A DNA stretch of 64,000 nt, taken from positions 31,357,826 through 31,421,825 of the forward strand of contig NC_063150.1 in the NCBI RefSeq assembly GCF_020921035.1. Reading direction: 5' to 3'. Numbering within the stretch: the stretch's first letter is position 1; each line of letters opens with the position of its first letter. The notes under the pieces were generated by a model. That model did not search any database, was not told the DNA's origin, and saw nothing but the letters and a program-made list of their open reading frames with translations. This document shows, one piece after another, positions 22,201 through 34,512 of this stretch. Position numbers and translations under genes: made by a program. This stretch comes from Rhodamnia argentea (taxonomy: Eukaryota > Streptophyta > Magnoliopsida > Myrtales > Myrtaceae).

Positions 22201-23175
22201 TAGATGATGCCTTAGGTCTTATGTAGCCAATAAAAATCTTGTGTACGATCCTATACGGTTGAGGCATAGATGCATTCTTGATGTATGTTCCCGTGGTTCT
22301 AGTGAACTTATCATGTTCTGTGATCATTTGTAGGCCGCTTTTGACTTTACATCAATTTTCACAAAATTGGATGCTTTCACTCCTACAAGAGATGCCAATA
22401 GATCGGATGTGACCACATACCAAAAATCACCAATAGTGAAAGTCATTCTATTGGGGTCTTTCGAAAAGTGAAGATTCGAATAAAATAAGGCCACAAACTT
22501 AGGATATCATGTTTCCGACTCTGTGCATAAGTTAATCAAATCCAACTTCTCAAACATTTCTATTATTGCAATCCCATGATCACTAAGATATTCAAAATCA
22601 ACAGTCTTGTGTGGCATGACTTTTCTTTCCAAGAAACCATTAAACGAGTGCATATAGTCTTGACTCTTAAAGATCTTTGTCGAAACTTATTGTCTTTTGC
22701 AAATCCACCAAAGTATCGAAAGATTTCTAACACTTGATCATCGTCATCGCTTATCTTTACTTGTGACTCTGTTTCCTCCGCAGTTTCTTCCTCGAACTTG
22801 GAACCGCTAGAGTTTTCTTTTAACTCTTTTGAGAATTCGACAACTTTCTCTTTTCCTTTAGGAGTGACAGTGCTCTTTTCCATTAACCCAGTGGAACCAG
22901 CCAACAATTTCAACTTCTAAACCTTACCATCTACATCGGACTCAAAATCGAACCAAAAGTTCTTCACATACAATTGAATATCACTATCATTTAACCCCGA
23001 TTCACACATAAGAGCTATCAATTTCTTAATTCCATTCAGCGCGTCTAAAGACTTGATTTAGTGATTCCTTTGAAGGCGAACTTGCTAAACCACTCAATCC
23101 AAGCCCCTCTGAAGAATCAAACAAGCTTTTGCTTTCCTCATATGCAAGATTTATCCGTGACTAGGTTTTGTTGCT
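19285..23175 (-). mobile_element. Decayed retroelement with Transposase_32-like gene remnant (B segment)
   Basis: Minus-strand coding debris runs from about 22919 to 20760 in several broken frames. Recognisable strings are GGFAKD, KVMPHKTVDFEYLSDHGIAI, KFVALFYSNLHFS, FTRTTGTYIK, KKAGQLPYGALI and KMHFTMTPDGWMDKDGN. They resemble the 'putative plant transposon protein' (Transposase_32) family that rides in plant LTR elements. Around 21350-21620 an Ala/Lys/Glu-rich segment looks like a coiled coil. At about 20340 the minus strand reads AAATAAGGGGGGATTGTTAGG, resembling a polypurine tract followed by an LTR start; DNA from there to 19285 resembles LTR/leader sequence ending TTCACCTTCTCTAGGTGTTA. 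No integrase or reverse transcriptase was seen. Stops and frameshifts make it non-functional. Confidence 0.6.
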
Positions 23176-24421
23176 TTCCTAAACCTATTATAATTTTGTC
23201 AATTTAGTCTTAAACCTTTTAATTTTTTCGATTGAGTCCTATTTTTTTTTTTTTCTATTTTGCCAGCTCAGTTCATTTGGCCAATTTTGATCGGACATTG
23301 CTAACTCATACGCCGACCGTCCTACATGGTACTGCTATTATTGATATGAACAAAATTGGTGTTTAAGGACTAAAATTGCTCCCGACTTCCCTCCAACAGC
23401 AAAAATGTTTGCAGGCACACATAGGAACAGAGCAATATGCTGAGAGGAGAAGCAAAAGGAAGATTACCTAGAGGAAGACCCCGAGCAGAGATCAAGCGAT
23501 ACCATAAATTCAGTTGATGTCTCCATCAAATGATTCCACGCCTCAATACGACTTCTGATCTTCCAAAGAAACAACCTTAAATTGTTGACTCCAAAGTCAA
23601 AGTCCTTGATTAAAAAATGCTTTTATTTGTTGGGTTTCTTAGGGTGAGCATGGTTTAAGGGTAGAACTGGGAACCGGAGATCGGACTATTAAACAGCCAT
23701 GTAGTTTGAGGTTTCGGGATATGCGTGGTAGGTTTCGGGTTACAAAAATTGGAGAACCAATTCTGACGGTAGGTTTCATACTTTAGGTCTACTTGGAATC
23801 TAGAACATTTTTTAAAAACTAATTGTCTTCGTGCGATCTGTGTCCAATGATAAGTGTGTAATATGAAATTACTAGTCTAAGCTTCCATTTTCGACAATAT
23901 CTAATAGTGATCAATGGATCAGAGCGATAAATGATGATCATTAAAGGTGATAATTCACTGCAATTGTTCAAATTAAAAATATAAGTTGAACCCGAGTAGA
24001 CCTTAAACCTGTAACAATCTAGATTTCAGGATCCAAAGTTATGTATGGTGGGTTTTAGGTTCTAGAAATTGGAAAACTAATTTCAATGGATAGATTTCAA
24101 ATTCTACGTGAAATTTGAACCAACTTTAGAGCCACTCACCCCAAGAATTTTTCTTAAGAAATAAAGAAAATGACTCTCTCTGCGAATTGCTTTCCTCTCT
24201 TCTTTCAAGAATTGCCTTACTATCAATATCGCCTAATTTTAACACATGAAAACAAACATGATAACACAAAAAATTTAAACGATCGGATGATATCACCATT
24301 TACTAATTTCACTATTTCAAAAACATGCTTCCATTTTTCTAGCCACATGTCCTCCCGAATGGAGTGTTTACTTTTTTTTTTCAAAAGGAAAAAAGATGAT
24401 ATTTCCGGATCACATTTTTAA
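23176..24421. other. Intergenic with a MITE fragment
   Basis: 23178-23400 carries 'CTAAACCTATTATAATTTTGT' type phrases followed by TTTGGCCAATTTTGATCGG, the internal wording of the MITE family seen complete at 29530 and 59269. The rest, to 24421, is AT-rich and shared with 42250-43650. No gene is seen. Confidence 0.5.
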
Positions 24422-25343
24422 GGGAAAATTTTAAATAAGAGCCTGAAGTGGACCTTATTTCAAACAAGGGCTTGATATGCCCTCTTTATTTCAAATAATA
24501 GCTTGACCAAGGATAATTTCGGCATTTCCTCTTATTTTGATTTTTTTCCTTTTTCTTAAAAGTTTTCTTTTCTTTTTCCTATTTCTTTTGTTTTGGAGGC
24601 GACAAGGCAGCGACCCTCCACCAGGCCCTCGTTGGTTGGCGGCGAGCTTGTGGCCGGCGAGGGTAGCCCTCGCCCGGGTGAGGCATCCCTTGCGGCCATC
24701 AATGGCGGCCTCGCCCGGACGGTCACGAGCAAGGCCGCCATCGCAACCCAGCTTGCGGCGCATAGGAGACGACGAAGCGCTAGCAAGGGAGACAAAAAGG
24801 ACGTAGGATCGCAAGCAAAAGCTTCCATGGTTCGATCAAGAAAATGCACCGCAATACGATCCTTCAACGCCATTATTTCGTGCGATTCTGTCTACTCTAC
24901 GGCTTCAATTCTTCTTTGTTTTTGGGTTTTTAAGTATCGTCCGTGATTGGACCCAAAAAAAAAAAGTATCGTCCGTGTAGAACTCTCATCGGTTCTACGC
25001 ATTTTGCTACCTGCGATATTAGGACTTAGAGGTTTATGGGTTTTAGGTGTATGTGGCTTCAATTCTTCCGGGTTTTTGGGTCGGCGCCCTCTTCGGCGAC
25101 CAGCGAGGGCGGCAACCCTTGCCAGTCGAAAAAAAAAAGCGAAAAAAAGGAGTAGAAAAAAGAAAAGAAAATTTTAAGAAAAAGGAAAAAGATAAAAAAA
25201 AATGAAATGATGAAAATGCATTTGGTTAGGCCCTTCTTTGAAGCAAAAAGGGTATTTTAGGTTCTTGTTTGAAACAATATCCAGTTCATACTTTTATTTG
25301 AGAAAATGAGAGGACTTCGAGTTTTTATGTGAAATTTTTCCCC
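24422..25343. mobile_element. TIR element with GC-rich insert (B segment)
   Basis: The left end, GGGAAAATTTTAAATAAGAG, is matched by the right end read on the minus strand, GGGGAAAAATTTCACATAAA, with repeated 'AAATAAGGGC' phrases at both sides. The interior holds a GC-rich block (24595-24830) with GGCGAGGGT..CCTCGCC phrases that recur in other elements of the window, and a small block near 25090-25120. No transposase. The partner copy is at 43651-44557. Superfamily uncertain; Mutator-like or other MITE. Confidence 0.6.
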
Positions 25344-25969
25344 TTTTCAATAACCAAGTAAAGATATACCCTTTTTTCCTCAACTTTATTCATTACATTT
25401 TCCGTCAACGTAATTTATGCGTGTACAAATTTTAATATCATTTTTCTGTGTCGCATAAAGTCAATTATATAATTACCGACTTTTCTCCCGAAATAAAATC
25501 AATTAATTAGTACATTAAAGATTTTTATGAGATTACGAAAGTTATTAAATAAATTTTCATACTTTTCTCGCAATTCCATGCCTTGGAAAAAGGTATTATT
25601 CATGCAATTCATTTGTCAAGTATAGTATCGTTAATCTAAATTTGCTTAAGCCTATTATTGAAATACTCTAGGTCTTCTAAGAAGTGATTAGTTTAGTTGT
25701 ATGGTTTTATAGATTTAAAAATGGAAACAAAAGAAGGTTTTATTCTTTCCATGGAAGTTTTTATCTGTTTTTACGAGTTTCGGATGAATTTCAGATTTCT
25801 CTCATGCCTAAATAATCCGATTTGAGATTTCACGTTCGATCCGACCCGAAACCCGAAAACCGATCCAAACCCATCTCCGTTTCTCGTCGGCTCCTTCCTC
25901 CTCCTGCTCGTGATTCCTGCTCCGAGGATGTTGCAGAGGAAGAGGTGAGGAGAAATTATCTTGGAACAA

Positions 25970-28900
25970 ATGGAGAAGCAAATTGCGAGTCTCCATTTGG
26001 TCTCTGCGTTTCTCGCCATGGAACCCACTGACTGCGTGTTATCCCACGCCAGGTGAAATCTTCTCTGTTTTCCTCTTTGCGCGCGCGCTTCACCGAGCTC
26101 AATCTCCTTTTCACCTGCTCTTTAGATTCTCTAGATCCTGTGCGTAATGAATTTGAAGCAATTGTCTGTTCTATTCGAAACCCAGATCACTTGGTGGTGG
26201 GTCCGTGACGGTGGATGTTCAGAGGTTCGTGTGGGATCATTGCATCAGTAAAGCTGTAAGTCTTGATTGAGAGCTTTTCCCAAACTAGAGAACCCAAAAC
26301 AAAAAAGTTAAAAAGACTTCTCAACTGAATTGTCTTTTAAGTTCAGGTCACATGTTGATGTTGGTTTAGGAAATAAGTGAAAAAACAAGAAGTAGTCTTT
26401 TGTGTTTCCTCTGTGTGTCATATCTGCTAAAGTGAAACGAAATGATTATATGCTTCTGTGGAAGTTATTGTTCTTGTTACTAGTGTTGGAGTTGTTGCTT
26501 AGCTTAGTAATACTAGCTCATGTGTTAGTTCTTGAGTTTCAGGTTCATTGCCATCTGTTTTTGCTGCATTATTTTAGTGAAGGACTATTACTGCAAAATT
26601 CTCTGAACAGGGGGCGTGTTGTTGCAGATTGGCAAGTGCCATGCTCCATACTTGAAAAACTTCTTGAAGAAGCTCATATTGGAAATTGAGTCTAACCATG
26701 ATGATGTGCTAGATGAATTGTATGAACTGTACACCGAGTTCATGATTTCTTTAAAGGTAAAGTTCATTGTCATTAATTTTATTACAGAATATTGTGTCCC
26801 ATTTCTCCTGGTTTATTTATTAATCCTCAAGCTACCAATGACAAAGTCTGAGTTCATTAGGATGAAAATGCAGTCAAAGGGAATGTGAGGGCTTTGAAAT
26901 ATATCTCTTTTCTTTTCCCAGACGGTAGCTTTCTTTTTTCAGGTTTTTTTTTCACTTTGAGTTATAATTTTTTGTGTGCATAATCTGAATCTTTGGCTTA
27001 TAATTCCCAGATGCAAGTTGTAAGGATGCAATGGTAAGGAAATTGGTGGTTCCACTGCATTGTTCGCTCAACATGCTTGAAGGAGATACAGGGTATGTAT
27101 GCAATTGAATCATTTATATTCTTGAAGAACTGAATGCTTGTCCTGGTCATATGCTTGCTTGGTTTTGTTCAATTATATTAGATGCGGATGTATACTTTTT
27201 GTTTTTTCAGAGCTCAATTTTTTATTAAATATGGAGACGCTCTTAATCGCGGATGGTTTATTGTCTCATGCATTGTGCGGATTTATGTGCTGACTGAAAT
27301 TAGCTCAGTCCATTCTCTCATCAGGTGCTCGATCTGGCCAGCCAGTCTATTTTTGTCAGAGTTCATACTTTCCATTCCGGATATGTTCTCCAGCAAAACA
27401 TGTTTTGAAGTAAGCTGTCCAAAGTGCATCGGAATTTTCAATAAACATTGAGGTGTCATGGGTTCAATTTTCCTGATTTTATCCACGTTAGATTTGGTTC
27501 TCTTATAGACATTCCGTTAGAAAAGTTTTGCGAACATTATAGTTTAATTTCTGTGGTGACAATCTGATTCATCAGATCCAGTGGTCTATGGAACACTGCA
27601 GAGATAATCACTTGCCCTTCTATTCCCTCCCCCTTTGTCTGATTAGTCCGATATGTTTTAACTGTATAAATGCACTAGGACTGCTTTCAGGTACTGACTA
27701 GAGTATTAAACATAGGTTGGCTCAGGTGTTGGCTTAGTTGGTATCTGTCTCTCCCATGTGAAAGCTTCCAAGGTACTGTCCTTGAACTTCAAGCTCCTTT
27801 CTGCATAGGTTTTTATCTTTTACTCGATTCTTCATATGTTTATGCATTGTTCTTATTTCATCAATCAGTATATGTGGATATGCTTAGGTTTGCGCTTGCT
27901 ATGGTTTTGGCAAGCAACTCTTTTGCTGTAATTGGTTCTTGGGATTGCTCTTGTTCCTATGAGCTGGATATCAAAAGCTGATTTGGTTGGGAAAATAGGG
28001 ATCTGTCCTTCAGCACATACACAAAACTTGGCTGAACACGCTGGACATAGTTTCGTGATGACACATGGGTAGCAGTTTAGGAATTGACCGCATTCATGCA
28101 GGCAATATTAAGTGATGGCGACCTATCAACTTTAAGCAACATGAAGCTTAATTTGAAGATGAATCAATTGAGCACGGGAGATGATGAGCCAGAGTTTTCG
28201 GAATGTTCAGATTCTGTGAGTGATCATGTCTTTGCCCTTGCACGTTCCAAACTAAGCGCCCACTTTTTCAAGTTTTTAGTTTCATATTTCAGACACGCAC
28301 CATAGTTTTCCTTCTTAGATACCATAATAGATATTTCTTTCATTGGTATGGTAGACATCGTTATGATAATGCCTTAAGCATAAAAGAGTAGTCCTGCTGC
28401 ACGACTTCCCCATTAGTTCTTTGGTTACTTCGATAGCAGTGTGGTTTGTCTTTTTCCATTGAACAAATTGATTTTCTCAAGAAAAGCATGACTTTGAATG
28501 AGGTCCATCTGAACAATATTCATCCTCTGCGATCATGTGGATCCTGATGCAGTATGACCATGCACAATTGGAGAAATAAGAACTGAAATTGATATCGTTT
28601 TCTCGCCCCAGGTAAAATGTTTACACCTGCCTTGGGAATGTGCATCTGAGAGTGAACTTCAGGGATTGGAGCCGGATATAATGTGAGTAGTTTCTCTACC
28701 AACATGCTTCTTCTGTTGAGCACTATTGTGAGATGTTCGGTTGTTTTCTCTCTTCATCAATCAGTGAAGACGTGATTTCTCTTTTTCTACAGCTTAGGTG
28801 CGGACGTAATATATGACCCGTTGTGCCTGCCACACCTTGTGCGTTTGCTCTCCATTCTTGTGGATAAATCAGAGCCATCTTTGCGATTCCCGAGAGCAGG

Positions 28901-29177
28901 CTGCGACAGTGCAATTGGCAGCGATAGGTGCAATTCCAAGGATGTTGAGGCAGGTTGCGACATTGCAGGAAATGCCAGTCCCACCAAGCATCCAATCGCC
29001 TACATTTCGTCTGTTGTCCGCAGCGCCAGTACTTTCGATCGCTTTCTTGCTTTAGTTGATGAGGCAAACCTTGCCATTGCTGACCTGACCGGAACTCTTC
29101 AACCGGCCAGTTTGCTTTCCTACATGCAATCATACGATAGATCGAGCATACGACTGTTCAGGCTCTCAAGCAAATGA
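25970..29177 (+). CDS. EEF2KMT: EEF2KMT (FAM86-type protein-lysine methyltransferase), copy B
   Basis: Predicted cytosolic SAM-dependent methyltransferase. Family members in animals and yeast methylate a lysine of translation elongation factor 2; the same target here is inferred from family only. Ten exons: 25970-26052, 26186-26255, 26628-26756, 26861-26924, 27011-27092, 27325-27409, 27716-27772, 28102-28215, 28612-28682 and 28793-29177. They total 1,140 nt, 379 aa, with every GT..AG junction in phase. The N-terminal FAM86-like part includes ISFLFPD and KLVVPLHCSLNML. The methyltransferase core has IWPASLFLSEF (146-156), SAM motif I EVGSGVGLVGI (171-181), ILSDGD (192-197), LPWECASESEL, and LGADVIYDP (253-261). 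The C-terminus ends YDRSSIRLFRLSSK. The start MEKQ is shared with copy C. The frame is intact. It lies downstream of LRAT-B on the same strand, with a retroelement between. Confidence 0.9.
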
Positions 29178-29529
29178 GGCTCAATGTTTCTGCCTCGCCC
29201 TAGTGCATAGCGCTTCCTGATAGCGATCCCCGTGAGTGGCATATTCAGACATTTCCTTCGATGTTTTCGCTTGGCCTATACGATTTGATATTGTTTGATG
29301 TATGGACTGCAAGTATGGTTGTAGTAATTTGAGTTATGAGAGGACATGCTTCATCCACAGTTATAAGCATGATGCTTAACTCCGCAACAGAGAACTTTGT
29401 AGGACAATAGCGCAACGAAAGCTTTACCGGGATGGCGGGTTATGATCTCATGTATCTGTAACCGGATGTGCCGACCCATTCTTTTCCTCGGTGTCGTAAA
29501 TTTCTGAATAGTTGAAGCTTTTTTGTCAA
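29178..29529. other. EEF2KMT-B 3' flank
   Basis: Sequence shared with copy C and, up to the LTR insertion point, with copy A. It contains the unoccupied target site of the nested LTRs (ACTCCGCAACAGAG, about 29375). No other gene. Confidence 0.6.
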
Positions 29530-30085
29530 GGGGAGAATCACCAAAAATATTCTAAATCTATTGTTATTGTGTCCTAAATTTTTAATTTGTTAATGTGCCA
29601 ATTTAGTCCATTTGGCTAGCTAATGTTGACGTGGGCGGTTTTTAGTATTTTTAATATTTATTTATTTGATAATTTTTTGTCTGTCTTTTCTTTTCTTTTC
29701 GGTTAGGGCCGACATGAGGACGCTAACTCAATGCGCGAGGGCCGGTGACCTCCTTCGGCTACTGCATGAGGGCCGCAACCATCGCCAGCAGCTAGCGAAG
29801 GCAAGCTTGCATGTCTTCACCCAGTGGCCGATGGCCAACAGTCTCCTACCGACCCTAACCAAAGAAAAAAAAGGAAATTTTATTTAAAAATTAATTAAGA
29901 AATTCATGAAAATACTAAAAATTGTTCACGTCAATATCGGCTGCACTACCTAAACATCGGTCAACCAAATGAATAGAATTGGCACAATTATATAAAATTT
30001 ATGATTCAATTGATAAAAAAAAGTTTATGATTAAATTGGTATAATTACAATAGGTTAGAGACTTCCTTTGGTAATTTTTTCCTTT
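29530..30085. mobile_element. MITE-like element with TIRs
   Basis: The left end, GGGGAGAATCACCAAAAATA, then TCTATTGTTATTGTGTC, is mirrored by the right end, whose minus strand reads GGAAAAAATTACCAAAGGAA and then CCTATTGTAATTATACC. The interior has TTAGTCCATTTGGCTAG and a GC-rich core (29700-29840) of GAGGGCCG type. A relative with the same ends lies at 59269-59796. No coding capacity. Confidence 0.6.
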
Positions 30086-31624
30086 TTTTTATGTATAATT
30101 AAGAGTAGGAACCTCACCTTAGTGGTAGATAAACGTCCTGGCAACCTCATAATGACGACACATGGGCTTGAGGAAATTGTCAAAGTTAATATAAAAAATA
30201 TGTTCTTTTCTTCTTTTAAACCAAAAATCACAGCTAGGTCTTCAAAGATTTTGAGAGTGGTTGGGCTCAGGATGGCAAGGACGTCTAGGATTAAGATTGA
30301 AGCCGGTGGACCAAGCAATGGAAATAATGACCGATTAACTTGCTTTAAACTACGTAGGACGTGGTGATGCTAATCTAATTGAAACAAAGGTGATAGAAAG
30401 AGAGACCTCATTTCTTTTTTGAATAATTTGTTAAGTCATAATAATCTTGTCGCGCTCGGCAATCTTCGAGATCGTGATTGTGGTACTTTAAAATCCAGGT
30501 CGCAGTTGTTCTCACCGAGTGATGTAGCCATATGAATGTTTGACATGGACAAATGATCGACACAAATGCCAGATGCACCTTCTTGTCGTGGGACCATGTT
30601 CATTTTAAACGGAATGATGCCTATTTAAACCAAGAAATATCGCATGCCATGCACGTTTACGACGATCACATTGGATTAGTTGCCAATAAACGAAAGAAGT
30701 ATCACTTCAGAATCGTTGCTCTTAAATATGTGTACGACCTTGTGTCTTTATAAAGAAAGTGCAAATTTGCAATATGTCTACCACCATACATCTTACCGTC
30801 AGTACCAATCTCGTCGAATTTTGTCCCCAATTGGAGGGGAAAATTATTTTAAACAGTCATAAACCTGTTGTACGTAGGCCAACCTAATCATACGTTTTTC
30901 AACTGTGCTAACATAATTCTAAACCTTTTGACAATTTACCAATTCGGCCTTAAACCTTTCGGTTGTGTCAACTCGGTTCAAAATTTTTTAATGATTTGCC
31001 AATTCTACCCTAAACATTCTGATGATTTGACAATACAGTCCTTTCGACTCAATATTCAAATAATAGATTCAGAACAAAATTGATAAATTTTTAAAAGGTT
31101 TAGGATTAGACTTGCAGAAGAAGGGAAACAGCGAGAAAAAGCTGGGAGAGAATGATATGAAAAAGTGGTGGGTGTGTGGCCGACATCTCTTGCATGAAGG
31201 CTTAAACAAAAGGGTGACAAGGATCGAGACTGATCAAACCCTAATTCTTTTCTTTTCTTTTCTTTTCTTTTTATTTTTTAGCTTGTTTTGAGAATACACA
31301 GCTGTGTCTGGGAAGTTTTTTTTTTTTTTTTTCCTTTTTCGATGGTTCATGGAAGGACTTTGCGAAAAATATTGCCCGACCGGAGTCACGAAAATTGTGG
31401 AGCGATCCACCTGTAGAAGCATTCGAGAGGAATTCGGATCGCCTAACATTGAGATTTCCGTGAGATTACCCAAATCGGATCGTCAAAATGATCCATTCCA
31501 CTGGCCGAAAGATGTATCGCGGTAGACGTATTAAATCCTTTCGGGAATTTTGGGGGACTCAAGCTTCCCCCTATCGTGCTCCTAGATTATTCCTTCGAAT
31601 TTTCCCTTTCACAACCAAATGTTA
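30086..31624. other. Right end of the duplicated segment, then unique spacer
   Basis: 30100-30420 aligns with 49290-49610 downstream of EEF2KMT-C (shared phrases include GACACATGGG and GATGCTAA.CTAATTGA.A.AAAGGTGATAGAAAGAGA), so the duplicated unit reaches this far. 30870-31110 is another fragment of the MITE family of 29530. A TTTTC microsatellite sits at 31237-31272. No gene is seen. Confidence 0.5.
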
Positions 31625-32690
31625 ACTTTAAATCTTCGAGAATTCCTCTTTATGTAATTGAATTTCGATAATACTCATTTATTTATTATTAAAACTCCAT
31701 AACACCCTTTTATTTATTATTTATTATGATAGAGTAATTAAATATTAAATCGCGCCTTCACCTAAAAACGTAAATTTTTAAAATAGTTACCAGTGATCCC
31801 ATAAATTTTAACATATTATCTTCTTCTTCTTCTTGGTTGCTAAGGACCACCGATTACTAGAAGTTCATCCAAACTGTACAATCCGGTGGCCAAAAATGAC
31901 AATCATTTAATTGATTCTGATCGTAGCATGTCTTTCTTTTGGTCATCCAATGATATTGATATGTTCAATTAAATTATCCAATCAATATGTTCTGTAAGGA
32001 GTGTCTTTGGACCGAACGTAATCAAATTGAGTCGTGCATGACATACTATAATTGACCATCACACGTGTCTGCACCTGACCCTTTCGCGTGTATATAAAGC
32101 CCTAGCCAGATGAAGAAAAAGTCATGTCTTTCAAAAGTCAAAAAGTTCAATGTATAAACCACTGATTACTAGAAGTTCAATGTTTTTTTTTTTTCCTTCT
32201 TTCAAATGGATGAGCAACTTGATATTTCTTGGTCGGTTTGGGTCAATGGGAATGTCATACTTTTTGACTCCTGGTGCACCTAAAATCTCTCTTTGTTGAT
32301 TGTTCTTGAATTGAAAACATATATAATCCAATTTCGATATTTACAATCTCAAGTTTTGTCTAAGCCTATTTCTTGACATTTAAGACTTTTTGGGGGCGAG
32401 GGAATTTGCCTCGAGAGTGACATGGCATCGAAAATTAGGTCATAAGATGGAGTAACACGCTCACAATTCCCCTCTAATTCACATCCACAAAATCCATCGT
32501 ATATTACGTGAGGCCCACCAAACACACTTGGTCATATAGCGCTTAAGTTAACGGTGATTAATGTTTTAGTGACAATTCTAGATTCAAATGTATAATTATG
32601 CCGGTTCATGACTCGATTCCATTAACCCCCCTTGCCTAATCAAAATTATTTAAAATCCCTTCTTATAGATTCCTTCTTATATCCATTTTC
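31625..32690 (+). pseudogene. Relic of an LRAT-D-like intron (lost LRAT copy)
   Basis: Blocks align in order with LRAT-D intron 1 and its duplicate (52905-53360 and 54560-55060): CCTCTTTATGTAAT, ATTTATTTATTATTAAAACTC, GTACAATCCGGTGGCCAAAA, TTGATTCTGATCGTAGCATG, GACAATTCTAGATTC and TGTATAATTATGCC.GTT.ATG, ending GCCTAATCAAAATT. Neither exon 1 nor exon 2 coding sequence was found at either side. It is best read as what remains of another LRAT locus between EEF2KMT-B and LRAT-C. It contains local duplications (for example CCGATTACTAGAAGTTCA twice). Confidence 0.6.
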
Positions 32691-33895
32691 TTACGTATTC
32701 TTATGCCGATTTTTTTTTGTCAAAATTATTATGCCGATTGGGAAGCCCCATTTTGCTTTTTGTTTTTTGGATTTTTCTTTTTTTAATGGAAAAACAGTGG
32801 GGGAACCATTTTTGTTCCATGACAAGCCCGTTCGGATCGAAAGAATTCCAAATCCATTTCCCTTAAGATGTATCGATCTCGCATGCCATTATTAGCTACC
32901 CATTTCCCTGCCTTGACCTTGAACATACCCATTACCCAACGACCATGACAGGGAGAGAACTGTTGGCCTTTTCTTTTGAATTCATGTTTGTCCGCTTATG
33001 ATATCTGGGAAGAGAATCATATTTGTTCGTATGTGATGTCCTCACTTATCCCTACCCTACCACTCCCATCAGCCCGCATAAATCTCGTAATTTTTCAAAT
33101 GAGCACAAAAGAAGGTTCATGAGAAGTGACCCTACCCTTTGAATAGCAAAATAGACAAAATAAGGAAATCAATCGGATACCGGATTTACGTGATTTGATC
33201 GTATAGACCTACATCCATGGAAAAAGCAGCAACAAATTCTACTACGGATCAAACGATATAACGGAGATTACAAACCACGCTCGAGTCACTGAAATACTTT
33301 CGGTATTTCCTAATATCAATTACATCCAATAACTCACACAGTATTTAACCCTTATGATTTCTCGCGAAATAATCCCTCAATCTTACAAGAAATTGAGCAA
33401 TATCTTAAACAAGATTTTCTATTGACTACAAATACTCGTGGCTCTTCGCTGGATGCATTGCGCGAAACACAGTTTCGCTTCACGGACGACAAGAAGACCT
33501 ACGCTTCACACTTTCTTTTTTTCTTCTGTTTTTTCGCCAGACGAAGGACACCACGTGGAGATTTTGGTCAAAGTCTGGGTTCTCAGTAAAATCCAACACC
33601 AGATCTATATAGGAATATCAAGGCGCGCATGATAATATTTTTACTTCAAAAATCAATAATTTTTAGCAAGAAGTTGATTTTCTATTTCTACTCAAAAACA
33701 AAAGTTGATTTTTCTGCTGCGACTTCATAAGTTGATTTCTAATCGGAGAAATTTGTTTGGTAAAGGTTGAAAATTTTTATTTATGAAATATTATTAACAC
33801 AAAATCTTCTATGAAAAATTATTATTGACCGCCCAAAGATTTCTATTTTATTTTTATACTTTTTAAATTTCTTTAAAAAATAAATTTTATTATTA
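32691..33895. other. Intergenic, no gene seen
   Basis: AT-rich. A stretch at about 33640-33760 has phrases (GAAGTTGATTT, AGAAATTTGTTTGGTAAA) also found inside the TIR element at 34513, so it may be a half copy of that family. Nothing else is supported. Confidence 0.45.
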
Positions 33896-34451
33896 AAAAA
33901 TACTATTTCTTGGAAGCCCAATTTCAACTCCTTGGAAGATTCGATTCACACCCACGATCCCTCTCCGAAAACCCCTCGTCTGCCACTTGTCTCTCTTTTT
34001 GCAAAGCCTCAATTCCACAGAATCTGCTTCTGGTGAAAATTGTCGCGCCCCCTTGTGTCTCTACCTCTATAAAGTTGACAGAAACGCCAAAGCGCGTGCG
34101 GTCAGTTCCAAACCGTACAAACGGAGCCCACGTCGAAGGGAACGATAAATTTGTTTCCTTTTTGGCTGGGCCACGAGCGAACGGTACGGGAACTGAATCA
34201 AGGTCGAAACTTTGCGCGAAGCTTGTTGCTATATATAGAGAGATACGAGGGCGATTCGACGCGGGATTAGGTTTTGATTCGCACGTTGGACGCATTCCAT
34301 GTTTGGTTATCCGTTTACGAGGACCATGACCAGTTATTGGCATAGAGATCACGTTTGTCGAGGGAAGTTGGGGGAGAGAGATAAAGAAAGTAGACGAGGG
34401 AATGAGAGAAAAAATGAGGGATTCACCCGGAAGAAAAATACTATTTCTTGG
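33896..34451. mobile_element. Insertion of ~520 bp between 18-bp direct repeats
   Basis: The 18-mer AAAAATACTATTTCTTGG is present exactly at 33896-33913 and 34434-34451. A long target-site duplication of this kind is what LINE machinery leaves. The DNA between is clearly more GC-rich than either flank, has a TATATATAGAGAG box near 34232, and ends in an A-rich GGAAGAAAA. An open frame of 139 codons (33910-34329) has no motif I know. It could be a retroposed RNA or SINE-like copy; the source is unknown. Confidence 0.5.
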
Positions 34452-34512
34452 CAGTCGCGAGCGGCAATGAACTTTCCTGTTTTCTTATTTATTTTCTTTT
34501 CTTGGTTGATAA

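Noticed and set aside
24593..24946. Overlapping frames of 89-117 codons on both strands (also 43715-44159)
   Set aside because: They fall in the GC-rich core of a TIR element, differ between B and C by frame-breaking gaps, and show no domain.
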